A DNA stretch of 64,000 nucleotides from Terrisporobacter glycolicus ATCC 14880 = DSM 1288. GTDB lineage: Bacteria; Bacillota; Clostridia; Peptostreptococcales; Peptostreptococcaceae. The stretch is taken from positions 1,488,001 through 1,552,000 of the forward strand of contig NZ_CP117523.1 in assembly GCF_036812735.1 (NCBI RefSeq), given 5' to 3'. The notes below the pieces were generated by a model, which searched no databases, was not told the DNA's origin, and was given only the letters and a program-made list of their open reading frames with translations. Positions 7,983-18,029 of this stretch are shown in pieces. Both the position numbers and the translations under genes were made by a program. The first letter of the stretch is position 1. The number at the start of each line of letters is the position of its first letter.

Positions 7983-9125
7983 ATGAATAAAAAGGACTTT
8001 TCTAATTTAGAAGATCAAATTATGTCTACAGTTAGCAGTGCACTAAAAGCAATAGATATTGCTAATCTAAAAAGAGATATTAACTATAAAACTGAAGACA
8101 CTCTAAATCAATTTAAATCAAAGTTCAATGAATATGGTGTAAAATACATGGGCTTAAATAAAAAATCTAAAAATGATATATCAAAATACATTAGTAAAAG
8201 ACCAGCTGGAAGTATATCAGGAATACTTTATATAGTGTTTGGAGCTGGTGGAAGTGTAATTTATGGTTCTTCAGTGGGGTTATATCTAATAGCTAATTCA
8301 CTATTTAGTAATTTTATTGTAGGTAGCCAAGTTGTTACGGGAGTTTTAGTTTTATTTTTTGTAGGAAGTGTAGGATTATTATTAAAAGGAATAAATGTAA
8401 GAAAAAGAGTAAAGCGTTTTAAGACTTATGTAAGAGTTATTGACGACAATAGTTATTTCTTAATTGATGACTTAGCAAAATTTGTTAAAGAGAAAAAGAG
8501 TTTTATACTTAAAGACTTACGTAAAATGATTGATTTAGGCATGTTTTTAGAAGGACATATAGATGAAGAAAAAACATATTTTATGTTAAATGATGAAGTT
8601 TATAGTGATTATTTAAATTTGAAAAAGGAACAAATAGCCAAAGAAACTAATAAAGAAAAATTGAAAGAAGAAATAAATAATTCAGGAAAAGAAGAAATAG
8701 AATCTACTGTTAAAATAGGAAGAAATTATATTGAACAAATCAAAGCCGTAAAAAATGAGTTTTACAGAGAAGAAATAGCTATAAAGTTAGACAAATTGGG
8801 AAACATTGCAGATCAAATACTTAATCAAGTTGAAAAAAATCCTAAAAAGACACAAGAAGTTAATAAATTTATAAATCATTACCTTCCAATTACTATAAAA
8901 CTAATAAACTCATACAAAGAGTTAAATAATCAAGTAGTTCAAGGTGATAATATAAAAAATGCTAAAATTCAAATTGAAAAGAGTATTGATCTTATTAATA
9001 ATGCTTTTGAAAATTTATTAGATTATTTATTTGAAGATGTTGTTTTAGATATTTCCACAGATATCTCTGTTCTTAAAACATTATTTAAACAAGAAGGATT
9101 AGGAGAAGAAGATTTTAAAAAGTAA
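7983..9125 (+). CDS. XpaC-family membrane protein
   Basis: 380 residues. It has a polar N-terminus, two hydrophobic segments at about 78-105 and 118-136, then a long helical cytoplasmic part with coiled-coil character. It matches the family named after B. subtilis XpaC (5-bromo-4-chloroindolyl phosphate hydrolysis protein), whose members are almost always next to TelA. The enzymatic name is historical; I see no hydrolase motif. The TelA gene starts 25 bp later, so the pair forms an operon. GGAGG precedes the ATG. Confidence 0.85.
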   Translation: MNKKDFSNLEDQIMSTVSSALKAIDIANLKRDINYKTEDTLNQFKSKFNEYGVKYMGLNKKSKNDISKYISKRPAGSISGILYIVFGAGGSVIYGSSVGLYLIANSLFSNFIVGSQVVTGVLVLFFVGSVGLLLKGINVRKRVKRFKTYVRVIDDNSYFLIDDLAKFVKEKKSFILKDLRKMIDLGMFLEGHIDEEKTYFMLNDEVYSDYLNLKKEQIAKETNKEKLKEEINNSGKEEIESTVKIGRNYIEQIKAVKNEFYREEIAIKLDKLGNIADQILNQVEKNPKKTQEVNKFINHYLPITIKLINSYKELNNQVVQGDNIKNAKIQIEKSIDLINNAFENLLDYLFEDVVLDISTDISVLKTLFKQEGLGEEDFKK

Positions 9126-9150
9126 ATAAAAATAATAGGGAGGCATTAAA

Positions 9151-10317
9151 ATGAGTGATGAATTCAAAGATAAGTCTATTGATATAAAGCCGGAATTAAC
9201 TTTTCAATCATTTGAGGAGGAAGCTCCGGATATAAAAATAAAAGAGGAAAAAGCAGAAGAAAAAATAATAGAAGAAAAAATAACTGATGAAATACAACTG
9301 ACAGAAGAAGAGAAAAAAATGGTAGATCAATTTGTAAATAAAATAGAAATAAGTAATTCAAATTCTATTTTACAATATGGTGTAGGTGCTCAAAAGAAAA
9401 TTTCTGATTTTTCACAAGCAGCATTAAATGATGTTAGAACCAAAGATTTAGGTGAAATTGGAGAAATACTATCTAGTGTAGTTCTTGAGTTAAAAAACTT
9501 TGAAGAAGGTGAAGAGAAAAAAGGAATTTTTGGTTTATTTAAAAAAGGCAAAGACAAAGTTTCGAAGATGAAAGTAAATTATGAAAATGTAGAAAATAAT
9601 ATCACTAAAATGTGCAATGTTCTTGAAAAGCATCAAATACAGCTTTTAAAAGATATTGCCATGCTAGATAGAATGTATGAAATAAACAAAGTATATTTTA
9701 AAGAGCTATATATGTATATCTTAGCTGGGAAAAAGAAACTTCAAAAATTAGAAAAAGAAGAACTTCCTAAATTGCAAGAAAAAGCAAAAAAAAGCGGTAA
9801 TCCTCAGGATGCTCAAGAATTAAATGATTTTATTGCTCTTTGTAATCGATTTGAAAAGAAAATTCACGACTTAGAATTAACCAAAATGATTTCTTTACAA
9901 ATGGCTCCTCAAATTCGATTAATTCAAAACAATGACACCTTAATGTCTGAAAAAATACAATCTACAATTATAAATACTATTCCACTTTGGAAAAGTCAAA
10001 TAGTGTTAGCACTTGGAGTTGCTCATGCTACTGATGCTGCCAGAGTCCAAAGAGAAGTAACAGATATGACAAATGAACTTTTACGCAAAAACGCAGAAAT
10101 ATTAAAAACTTCAACAATAGAAACTGCAAAAGAATCTGAAAGAGGAATTGTTGATATTGAAACACTTAGAGCTACTAATGAATCGTTGATTTCAACTCTT
10201 GATGAAATTCTTAATATACAAACAGAAGGACGTGAAAAACGTAGGGAAGCTGAAGCTGAATTAAGAAATATTGAAAATCAATTAAAAAATAAGCTTATAG
10301 ATTTTAAATATAAGTAA
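9151..10317 (+). CDS. TelA-family toxic anion resistance protein
   Basis: 388 residues, almost all alpha-helical, with an acidic N-terminal leader (residues 1-45) and then the TelA domain. Typical segments are GEIGEILSSVVLELKNFE, LFKKGKDKVSKMK and WKSQIVLALGVAHATDAARV. TelA/YceH proteins are associated with resistance to tellurite and cell-envelope antimicrobials; their molecular action is unknown. It follows the XpaC-like gene in one operon with a clear GGGAGG site. Confidence 0.92.
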   Translation: MSDEFKDKSIDIKPELTFQSFEEEAPDIKIKEEKAEEKIIEEKITDEIQLTEEEKKMVDQFVNKIEISNSNSILQYGVGAQKKISDFSQAALNDVRTKDLGEIGEILSSVVLELKNFEEGEEKKGIFGLFKKGKDKVSKMKVNYENVENNITKMCNVLEKHQIQLLKDIAMLDRMYEINKVYFKELYMYILAGKKKLQKLEKEELPKLQEKAKKSGNPQDAQELNDFIALCNRFEKKIHDLELTKMISLQMAPQIRLIQNNDTLMSEKIQSTIINTIPLWKSQIVLALGVAHATDAARVQREVTDMTNELLRKNAEILKTSTIETAKESERGIVDIETLRATNESLISTLDEILNIQTEGREKRREAEAELRNIENQLKNKLIDFKYK

Positions 10318-10399
10318 AGAAGAAATAATGACTAGCTGTAAATAAGCTTATAAATGGTAAGAAAGTTTATAGTAGTAAATATATAAAATAAATAAATGA

Positions 10400-10431
10400 A
10401 AGGGCTATACAAAAATGTGTAGCCCTTCTTA
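10400..10431 (+). terminator. Terminator of the XpaC-TelA operon
   Basis: An 11-bp stem AAGGGCTATAC / GTGTAGCCCTT with a 6-nt loop. The T tail is short. Confidence 0.75.
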
Positions 10432-10499
10432 ACTTTGTGCTATAATTACCTAAGAAAAAACAAATTTATTAATGTAAATAATAGTTAGGAGGGGAATAT

Positions 10500-11732
10500 A
10501 TGAGCAACTTTGATGATGATATACTTGAGTTCAATGAAATAGATTCTTACAAGAAATTAAAAGATGCAAAAGAATTTCTTTGTGGAGAAAATGGAGAACA
10601 AAATTTTGAGGAATTTTTGGTTTTGAGTAAAATGTCAGCACTTCAAGGCAATGACCACAGCCAGTACATAATGGGGATTTTTTATGAAGATGGTATGGAA
10701 GGGTTGGAAGATTATTTTCAAATAGAAATAGAAGCCGATGAAAAATATTATAAAATGAGAAATAATGAAAAAGCCTTAGAGCTTTATAAAAAATCAGCTA
10801 ATCAAGGTCATAAAGATGCCCAGTACGCCCTTGGAAATATGTATTTTAAAGGAACTGGCACTGAAACTGATTATGAAAAAGCCCTTTATTGGTTCAAAAG
10901 CTCTAAGACAGAGTTTGCTTGTTTTAATGTGGGATGTTTCTATGAAAATGGACTAGGTGTAAATCAAAATTATAAAACTGCTATTAAGTGGTACGAAAAA
11001 GCTGCACAACTTGGAAACTCCAATGCTGCCTATAATTTAGGTGTTATGTATAAAATGGGGCAAGGCTGTGAAATAGATTATGAGAAAGCTATAAAGTGGT
11101 ATAAAAAAGCATGCGAACAAAACAATAAAAGTGCTCTTTATAATTTGGGACTTATGTATTCAAATGGTGAAGGTGTAGAAATAGATTGTAAAAAAGCTAT
11201 TAATATTTTTGAAAAAGCTGCCGAACATGGAAGTGAATTAGCCATGTATCAACTTGGTTATATGTATAATCAAGGTATAGGCGTAGAGGAGGACTTGGAG
11301 CAAGCCAGAATATGGTATGAAAAATCTGCAAACTTAGGATGCTCTGATGCTCAGTGTAATTTGGGATATTTCTATCAAGAGGGATTAGGAATAGAGCAAA
11401 ACTACGAAAAGGCTAAAATATGGTATGAAAAAGCCATAGAACAAGGTGAATATCTTGCAAAAAGTAATTTGGCAGAGATGTATATTTTTGGTCATGGAGT
11501 AGAAGTAAATTTAAATAAAGCTTTACATCTTTATGTAGAGGCATTAATTGATGCCAAAGAAATTGGTGATAAAGAAGAAATGTCAATAATTTTATTTAAT
11601 ATGGCTGAAATATATGAAATAGGATATGGAACGGAAACTGATTTAGATAAAGCTAAAAAATTATATGAAGAGTCTGCTGGTTATGGTTTAGAAGAAGCAA
11701 ATGAAAGACTTGATAATTTAAAAATGAAATAA
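10500..11732 (+). CDS. Sel1-repeat protein
   Basis: 410 residues. After an N-terminal 60-residue region it contains about nine 36-residue Sel1-like (TPR-type) repeats of the form A.Y.LG.MY..G.G...D..KA..WY.KAA. Examples are AQYALGNMYFKGTGTETDYE, AAYNLGVMYKMGQGCEIDYE and ALYNLGLMYSNGEGVEIDCK. Such solenoids are protein-protein interaction platforms. There is no signal peptide or membrane helix, so it is cytosolic. GGAGGGG lies before the ATG. It is monocistronic between two terminators, so the partner is unknown. Confidence 0.92.
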   Translation: MSNFDDDILEFNEIDSYKKLKDAKEFLCGENGEQNFEEFLVLSKMSALQGNDHSQYIMGIFYEDGMEGLEDYFQIEIEADEKYYKMRNNEKALELYKKSANQGHKDAQYALGNMYFKGTGTETDYEKALYWFKSSKTEFACFNVGCFYENGLGVNQNYKTAIKWYEKAAQLGNSNAAYNLGVMYKMGQGCEIDYEKAIKWYKKACEQNNKSALYNLGLMYSNGEGVEIDCKKAINIFEKAAEHGSELAMYQLGYMYNQGIGVEEDLEQARIWYEKSANLGCSDAQCNLGYFYQEGLGIEQNYEKAKIWYEKAIEQGEYLAKSNLAEMYIFGHGVEVNLNKALHLYVEALIDAKEIGDKEEMSIILFNMAEIYEIGYGTETDLDKAKKLYEESAGYGLEEANERLDNLKMK

Positions 11733-11735
11733 AAT

Positions 11736-11768
11736 AAAAAAGCATACCTTTAAGGTATGCTTTTTTAT
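11736..11768 (+). terminator. Terminator of the Sel1-repeat gene
   Basis: A stem of about 14 bp AAAAAGCATACCTT / AAGGTATGCTTTTT with a TA loop, followed by further T. Confidence 0.9.
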
Positions 11769-11847
11769 TTTGTATATAATCTAAAACCTCATCATTATAA
11801 GGTTTATATAATATTTGTATAATAAGATTTGCTCACTTAATTTTATC

Positions 11848-13575
11848 TTAAATCTGGCCTTTTACAAATTCCCCTTTCATCTTAAAATTACTAATTGTAT
11901 CTTTTAGTACTTGAGCTTGCGCTGATAATTCTTCACTTGATGCAGCACTTTCTTCTGCTGTTGCACTATTGTTTTGTACTACGTCTGATATCTGCTCAAC
12001 GCCTATGTTTACCTGTGCTATGGCTACTGTTTGCTGGCTATTTGCATCTGCAATATTTTGTATTACCTGAGCAGTTTGATTAGAGCTATTTATCACTAGT
12101 TGCAATGATTTTGCTGTTTCACCTACAATATTTCTTCCGTTTTCTACTGCATTAAGGGCAGTTTCAATTAATATTGCAGTATTTTTTGCACTTTCTGCAG
12201 ATTTACCTGCTAGATTACGAACTTCATCTGAAACAACTGCAAATCCTTTACCAGCTTCTCCTGCTCTTGCTGCTTCAACTGCTGCATTTAAAGCTAATAT
12301 ATTAGTTTGAAAAGCTATATCATCAATATTTTTTATTATTTTACTAATCTCATTTGAAGCATTACTTATATCATTCATAGCTGCAATCATTTCATTCATT
12401 TGTTCATGTCCTTTAGTTGTAGCTACAGTTGCTTCCCTGGAAACTTCTTGAGCTCTTTGTGCGTTTTGAGCGGTATCATTTATTTGATTTGAAATTTCAT
12501 TTACTGTTGATGCTAGTTCTTGAACAGAGCTCGCTTGTTCTGTAGCTCCTTGAGCGAGTTCTTGTGCTCCAGCAGATACTTGCTGAGAACCTATAGCAAC
12601 TTGATCTGAAGTTGATGAAATTTGAGATACCATAGAGTTTAGCCCATATATTAAATCATTTATATTAGTTTCTAATTTTTTAAATTGGCCTACATATTCT
12701 TTTTCAAGTTTTATATCTAGATTACCACCAGCCATTTTTTCTAAAACCGTAGATATTTCATCTATGTAATCTTGATAATTAGTAAGTTGAGAAATCGTTT
12801 CATTGAAAGCCTCCGCCAGCTGTCCAGCCTCATCATTTGAATGGACTTCTAAATCAACATCAAAATCTCCTTGTGCTATATCATGAGCTATTTTAGTTAT
12901 TTTTTTTATTGGTTTAGTTATTGAACTAGCAATAATATAGATTATACCAGCTACAAGGATTAACACTATCAGCGCTACACCTACTACTCCCATGATTGTT
13001 TTTTTATTACCATCACTTATTAATCCATCTACAGTATCCATAGGAACTCCACAGAAGTAAGCACCTATTATATTGTTGCTATCATCATGCATTGGTACAT
13101 AACCTGTTAAATATTTTTTACCCTGTATTTCTGCTTCTCCAAAATAAGATTCACCTTTTGATAATGCTTTGTGTGCTTCGCCTGCTGGATCTAAAGTTGT
13201 TCCAATAGCCCTTTTACCTTGTTCATCTTTTACAGTTGATAGTATTCTCGTATAGGTATCATTATTTTTAGCAAAGACTGTTGCAACTAAATTCATATTT
13301 TTAGAAAATTTATCAATATATTCATGACTATCTTCTATTGATTTACCATTAGCATTAACTAACTCACCATTGTTATTTTTTATAGTTCCAAATTGTTCTT
13401 TTAAGTATAATTGTAACATATTGTTACTACCTTCTATTCTTTCAGTATATTCATATCCTACAACTTGCTCAATCGTTGATGAACTTTTTTTAATTCCAAT
13501 TCCTACTACCAATAATAAGGAAATAATAAACATCACTAATACACTAGAAATAATTTTAATTTTTATACTTTTCAT
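11848..13575 (-). CDS. Methyl-accepting chemotaxis protein with Cache sensor
   Basis: 575 residues. Transmembrane helix 1 is at about 9-29, an extracellular single Cache-type ligand domain at about 35-190 (with [20 protein letters not shown] and the [12 protein letters not shown] strand), and transmembrane helix 2 at about 194-216. HAMP follows at about 217-270 and the cytoplasmic MCP signalling domain at about 300-560. The highly conserved hairpin tip ([20 protein letters not shown]) is intact, so it should couple to CheW/CheA. No other chemotaxis genes are nearby, as is normal for clostridial orphan receptors. GAGGAG precedes the ATG. Confidence 0.95.
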   Translation of the reverse strand: MKSIKIKIISSVLVMFIISLLLVVGIGIKKSSSTIEQVVGYEYTERIEGSNNMLQLYLKEQFGTIKNNNGELVNANGKSIEDSHEYIDKFSKNMNLVATVFAKNNDTYTRILSTVKDEQGKRAIGTTLDPAGEAHKALSKGESYFGEAEIQGKKYLTGYVPMHDDSNNIIGAYFCGVPMDTVDGLISDGNKKTIMGVVGVALIVLILVAGIIYIIASSITKPIKKITKIAHDIAQGDFDVDLEVHSNDEAGQLAEAFNETISQLTNYQDYIDEISTVLEKMAGGNLDIKLEKEYVGQFKKLETNINDLIYGLNSMVSQISSTSDQVAIGSQQVSAGAQELAQGATEQASSVQELASTVNEISNQINDTAQNAQRAQEVSREATVATTKGHEQMNEMIAAMNDISNASNEISKIIKNIDDIAFQTNILALNAAVEAARAGEAGKGFAVVSDEVRNLAGKSAESAKNTAILIETALNAVENGRNIVGETAKSLQLVINSSNQTAQVIQNIADANSQQTVAIAQVNIGVEQISDVVQNNSATAEESAASSEELSAQAQVLKDTISNFKMKGEFVKGQI

Positions 13576-13855
13576 TTAGCTTCTCCTCTGGCTTTCATGT
13601 ACAAGATTTTTAATATTACTTATCTTTTATTTACGACAAAAATAATAAAGTCTGTATATCTTCACAAACTTTATTTTTAAATAACTTAAGAAGATACTCT
13701 ATAGGGTCTATAATTGTGTAATAATGTCAATATATGAGTAAAATAGAATTAATTTGGCATAAATGATAAGAATATGAACTATGTTGTTTAAAAAGGTATA
13801 TACTGATATACTATAGGTATAATGTGTCATAAAATGGAAAGGGGGGAGCCAAATT

Positions 13856-15859
13856 ATGGATAAAAGAATAAATAAACGCTTAATGATAGTACTATCAGGG
13901 GTCTTAATGAGTAGAGTATTATCAACAAGTGTTCTTTCTCATGCAGAAAATAATGATGAAGCAACATCTGAGCTATCAATACAGAATTTAAATGAAAGAA
14001 ATACGATAAAAAAAGGAAAAGTTATAGCAAGTTCATTAAATGTAAGATCAGGTGCTTCAAGTAGTAGTTCTAAGATTGGCTCACTGAAAAAGGGGGCAAT
14101 TGTTCAGATAGAAAGTATGTCATCTAGTGGGTGGTATAAAATTAAGTATGGGAATAAACATGGATATGTAAGTGGACAATATGTAGAGGTTTTAAATAAT
14201 TCAAATGACTCATCAGTGCAAGCAACAGTAATAAAAAAAGGAAAAATAAATACAAATACACTTAATGTAAGAAGCGGTGCGTCAACAAATAGTTCGAAAA
14301 TAGGAACATTATCAAAAGGTACGATAGTTGAAGTAGTAAAAGTAGAAAAAAATGGATGGTACAAAATTAAGTATAAAAAAGGCTATGGATATGTAAGTTC
14401 ATCATATGTAGTAGATATAAATTCTAACGATAATACAGATAATGATACATCAAGTGAAACAACAGTAATAAAAAAAGGAAAAATAAATACAAATACACTT
14501 AACGTAAGAAGTGGTACGTCAACAAATAGTTCGAAAATAGGAACATTATCAAAAGGTACGATAGTTGAAATAGTAAAGGTAGAAAAAAATGGATGGTACA
14601 AAATTAAGTATAAAAAAGGCTGTGGATATGTAAGTTCATCATATGTTATAGATATAAATTCTAACGATAATACAGATAATGATACATCAAATGGAGAAAC
14701 AGTAATAAAAAAAGGAAAGATAAATGCAGATATACTTAACGTAAGAAGTGAGGCATCAGCAAGTAGCTCAAAATTAGGAACACTATTAAAAGGCACTGTA
14801 GTTGAGATAGTAAAAGTAGAAAAAAATGGCTGGTATAAAATCAAGTATAAAAAAGGCTATGGCTATGTAAGTGGACAATACGTAGTAGATTTAAATGATT
14901 CATCAGGTGGAACAACAGTAATAAAAAAAGGAAAAATAAATACAAATACACTTAACGTAAGAAGTAGTGCGTCAACAAATAGTTCGAAAATAGGAACATT
15001 ATCAAAAGGTACTATAGTTGAGATAGTAAAAGTAGAAAAAAATGGCTGGTATAAAATTAAGTATAAGAAAGGTTATGGATATATAAGTTCATCATATGTA
15101 GTAGACATAGACTCTAGTAGTGAATCAGATAGAGTTTATAAAAATCCACCAGGATATATTCAATTAAAAGATAAGATAAGTGTAAGTGGTGCGGGAAAAA
15201 GCCTAGTTAAAGGAACAATGGGACTTAGAGTTGCAAAAGTTCAAAGAAAATTAGGTATGGGTCGCGTATGGGAAATTGTGGGACCAAATACAATGTCTAA
15301 GGTCAAAGCTTTTCAAAAGAAAAATGGCCTAAAAGTAACTGGTGTAGTTGATCTTACTACGTGGAAAAAAATGGGATTTAGTGAGTCTTCTTGGTATTCA
15401 TTAGATTCATATGTAACTCCAGTTAAGACAAACTCAAAGTCAACAAGATCAGACCTTGTGGAACAAATGATAAGGACTGCAGAAAGTTATTTAGGTACAG
15501 AATATGTAGTTGGTGCTGCTGGTCCTCCAGGAAGTGGAATTGATTGTAGTGGTTTAGTTATGCAAGCTATGTATTCAATAGGAATTGACCCAGCTCCAGT
15601 GAGTGTAACTCGTCACACTCAACCAGGGTATGAGTATGAGTCTAGAAACCTTTGGAATCTTCCAACACTAAAAACAGTTCAAACTCCACAAAGAGGAGAT
15701 TTAGTATTCTATAAAAATAGTGCAGGGCAAGTAATACATGTAGCTATATATTTAGGAAATAATAGAGTAATAGAGTCTTGGCCAGAAAAAGTTGTAAATT
15801 GGCCATTAATACATCCTGAAAGGGCACTAATAAAGGGTTATAAAAGAGTTTTAGGTTAA
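13856..15859 (+). CDS. Exported NlpC/P60 peptidoglycan hydrolase with five SH3b repeats
   Basis: 667 residues. A signal peptide (residues 1-30, MDKRINKRLMIVLSGVLMSR...SHA) is followed by five SH3b domains at about 55-113, 126-184, 207-264, 285-343 and 357-414. Each has LNVRSGAS..SSKIG.L.KG and GWYKIKYKKG.GYVSS. A peptidoglycan-binding-1-like helical domain lies at about 440-505, and a C-terminal NlpC/P60 cysteine peptidase at about 535-667. The catalytic Cys564 sits in GIDCSGLV and His628 in VIHVAIYLG. It should cleave D-Glu-diamino acid bonds in cell-wall peptides. SH3b copies 2, 3 and 5 are nearly identical in DNA, pointing to recent duplication or gene conversion. Confidence 0.95.
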   Translation: MDKRINKRLMIVLSGVLMSRVLSTSVLSHAENNDEATSELSIQNLNERNTIKKGKVIASSLNVRSGASSSSSKIGSLKKGAIVQIESMSSSGWYKIKYGNKHGYVSGQYVEVLNNSNDSSVQATVIKKGKINTNTLNVRSGASTNSSKIGTLSKGTIVEVVKVEKNGWYKIKYKKGYGYVSSSYVVDINSNDNTDNDTSSETTVIKKGKINTNTLNVRSGTSTNSSKIGTLSKGTIVEIVKVEKNGWYKIKYKKGCGYVSSSYVIDINSNDNTDNDTSNGETVIKKGKINADILNVRSEASASSSKLGTLLKGTVVEIVKVEKNGWYKIKYKKGYGYVSGQYVVDLNDSSGGTTVIKKGKINTNTLNVRSSASTNSSKIGTLSKGTIVEIVKVEKNGWYKIKYKKGYGYISSSYVVDIDSSSESDRVYKNPPGYIQLKDKISVSGAGKSLVKGTMGLRVAKVQRKLGMGRVWEIVGPNTMSKVKAFQKKNGLKVTGVVDLTTWKKMGFSESSWYSLDSYVTPVKTNSKSTRSDLVEQMIRTAESYLGTEYVVGAAGPPGSGIDCSGLVMQAMYSIGIDPAPVSVTRHTQPGYEYESRNLWNLPTLKTVQTPQRGDLVFYKNSAGQVIHVAIYLGNNRVIESWPEKVVNWPLIHPERALIKGYKRVLG

Positions 15860-15881
15860 TAAATAGTTAATTAAAATGAAG

Positions 15882-15942
15882 ATACTCCCTCTAAGACATA
15901 CAGTTTTAATAATAAAATTGTTGTCATGAAGGGAGTATTTTT
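15882..15942. terminator. Terminator between convergent genes
   Basis: A 9-bp stem ATACTCCCT / AGGGAGTAT with a long loop, followed by T5 on the plus strand. Confidence 0.7.
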
Positions 15943-15975
15943 AAATTCATATTATACAAAATTAATAGCTAATTT

Positions 15976-16719
15976 TTATTTACCTGCTTTGGATAAGGCA
16001 TCTCTCGCAGCTTCTATAACTCCTTTTGAAGAATAAGTTGAACCACTTACCACATCAACATTATATGTCTGTTTATCTATTATCTCCTTAGGGATAGAAT
16101 CAAAAGCCGGTCCATAAAATCTTTCGCCTGATTCATTATGACTAACTATTGAAATCTCATTTATGACTCCATCCTTTATAGTAACTAGAACTTTAAGGTC
16201 TGGACCATATCCATATCCAGTACCTTCATATACTCCATCTTTATAGTCACCTCTTATATTACTTTCATTTGTACTTATTTTAGGATTTAGATCTGATTTA
16301 ATACTATTGACAACTTTATCAAGTCCAACAAACCCTCCAACTTCAAATATATGTAATGTTGTAACAATAATAAGCAAGGCAGTTAACTCTCTATGCCTTT
16401 GCATCCATGTTTTTCCAATGTTTTTCTTATTAATAAATGTATACCATAAAAGGAGCCCTATTATTAGACCGACTGTTCCATAATTAAAGCTTATAATTGA
16501 ATATGATGAAAGAACTCCGTGAATAAATGATGATAGTAAAAACAAGTATCCCAAGTTAATGTGATTCTTTCTTAAAAACTTATTTATTTTTATTAATAGC
16601 TCATTATTACAATCTATTTTTATTTTCTTTTGTAGAATTTTCAGTATCCATATGATGCTTAGGAGTATTCCTGATATTACTGCTATCCAGGCAAATAAAA
16701 TATTAAAAAATAAAGTCAT
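15976..16719 (-). CDS. FMN-binding-domain membrane protein
   Basis: 247 residues. About five transmembrane helices fill residues 1-130 (ferric-reductase-like core with His63-type and HRELTALL histidines). A C-terminal extracytoplasmic FMN_bind domain spans about 155-245: DGVYEGTGYGYGPDLKVLVT, then VVSGSTYSSKGVIEAARDAL. The SGST-YSS motif is where the threonine carries covalently attached FMN in this family, as in RnfG/NqrC and ApbE substrates. It is predicted to move electrons across or along the membrane. No ApbE gene is in the window. Confidence 0.85.
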   Translation of the reverse strand: MTLFFNILFAWIAVISGILLSIIWILKILQKKIKIDCNNELLIKINKFLRKNHINLGYLFLLSSFIHGVLSSYSIISFNYGTVGLIIGLLLWYTFINKKNIGKTWMQRHRELTALLIIVTTLHIFEVGGFVGLDKVVNSIKSDLNPKISTNESNIRGDYKDGVYEGTGYGYGPDLKVLVTIKDGVINEISIVSHNESGERFYGPAFDSIPKEIIDKQTYNVDVVSGSTYSSKGVIEAARDALSKAGK

Positions 16720-16937
16720 AATACCTCCAGATGTTTTTTAGTTAATATTATATCACTACTTTTTATTTAGTTTTACCTTTTTTAGTATATTTATAGATTA
16801 TTATATTAAACCTTTGCAATGAAAAATTTAATATAAACATGGATAAAAGTATAAAATTATTACTTAAATATACAATCTAGTATACAATTTTATTATAATA
16901 TGAAATAGTTAAATAAGAATTTTAATTGAGGTGAATT

Positions 16938-17384
16938 ATGGATATACAACTTATTTATGAAGTACCAACTGCAAAAGATTATGTAAGTCTAAGATTGCGT
17001 TCAGGCATGGGGAGTAAAGATTTACAAAGAAGTGAAATAGCTTTGCAAAACTCTTTATTTACAGTATCAATATATGATGAAGATAAATTAATTGCTTTTG
17101 GAAGAATAGTAGGTGATGGTGGCATAACCTATGTGGTAAGTGACATTATGGTAGATAAAAATTATCGTAGAAAAGGATTAGCAGATTTAATAATGAAAGC
17201 GCTAGATAATTACTTTGAGAAAAATACATATGAAGATAGCTATATTTGTTTAATAGCAAATAATCCTGCTGATTTGCTATACAGCAAACATAAATTTGAG
17301 TATTTGTCAGAAGATAAATGTGGTATGCTACGAAATCAAAAGAATAGTGAGGAACAAAATGAAAAAAACTATAATACTTATTAG
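16938..17384 (+). CDS. GNAT family N-acetyltransferase
   Basis: 148 residues with a compact GNAT fold. The strand-helix core IAFGRIVGDGGITYVVSDIM is followed by the acetyl-CoA loop VDKNYRRKGLADLIMKAL (R/Q-x-x-G-x-G/A type). The acyl acceptor is unknown. The ribosome site GAGGTG lies before the ATG. Its 3' end overlaps the next gene, a lipoprotein, by 26 bp, so the two are translationally linked. Confidence 0.92.
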   Translation: MDIQLIYEVPTAKDYVSLRLRSGMGSKDLQRSEIALQNSLFTVSIYDEDKLIAFGRIVGDGGITYVVSDIMVDKNYRRKGLADLIMKALDNYFEKNTYEDSYICLIANNPADLLYSKHKFEYLSEDKCGMLRNQKNSEEQNEKNYNTY

Positions 17385-17925
17385 TGCGATTCTATCAATA
17401 ATATTTATAACAGGTTGTACTAATAATGATACAATAGGCAACACAGAGGAAGAAATATTACAATACTTAAATGAAGGTGATTTTTTAGATGTTATTGGCA
17501 ATGATAATTTAACTATTTTAGATACTGTACATATTGATAACTCTAAAATAGTAGTTTTTGTATCAGATACTGGACAAGGATATCTTGTATACGAAAAAAA
17601 TAAAAAAGGAAATTACATAATGACTGATAATAAATTAGAGGGTATTGACTCAGATGATCTAGGAGTAACTAATTTTGCAGTTAGATATAATCATAATGAT
17701 GGACTAGATAACAAGTATCTGGCATACCTAGTAATATCTAATGGAAGTAATGTTTCCACTGTAGAAATGTCAATAAATAACCACATATTTAATAAAAAGC
17801 TTAAAACTGGCAAACCATCAATGGTTTTACTAAAGAACGTATTATCAGATGATGAACCAAAAAAATCAATAGATTTTGATTGTAAATATTTTGATAAAAA
17901 TGATAAAGAATTAGAGGCTGAATAA
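17359..17925 (+). CDS. Lipoprotein of unknown function
   Basis: 188 residues. I place the start at 17359 (GAGG 8 nt upstream), giving a textbook lipoprotein signal MKKTIILISAILSIIFITGC with the lipobox cysteine at 20. An upstream ATG in the same frame would add 21 residues that destroy the signal. The mature part is acidic and beta-rich with no recognised domain. It overlaps the acetyltransferase gene. Confidence 0.8.
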   Translation: MKKTIILISAILSIIFITGCTNNDTIGNTEEEILQYLNEGDFLDVIGNDNLTILDTVHIDNSKIVVFVSDTGQGYLVYEKNKKGNYIMTDNKLEGIDSDDLGVTNFAVRYNHNDGLDNKYLAYLVISNGSNVSTVEMSINNHIFNKKLKTGKPSMVLLKNVLSDDEPKKSIDFDCKYFDKNDKELEAE

Positions 17926-18029
17926 TTAGTTACAAATGAGCAATTCACAATTATTATATAATTGGAAATAAATAAACGTTTGATTATATTATGAATAAGA
18001 ATTTAAAGGAGTATTAATGGAGGATAAGT

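Noticed and set aside
13790-13815. GTATAT-ACTG-ATATAC dyad before the SH3b hydrolase gene
   Set aside because: Such short AT dyads are expected by chance in this composition, and the promoter around it is unclear.
16938-17925. Longer lipoprotein reading from ATG 17296
   Set aside because: It would place 21 charged residues before the lipoprotein signal; ATG 17359 has its own ribosome site.
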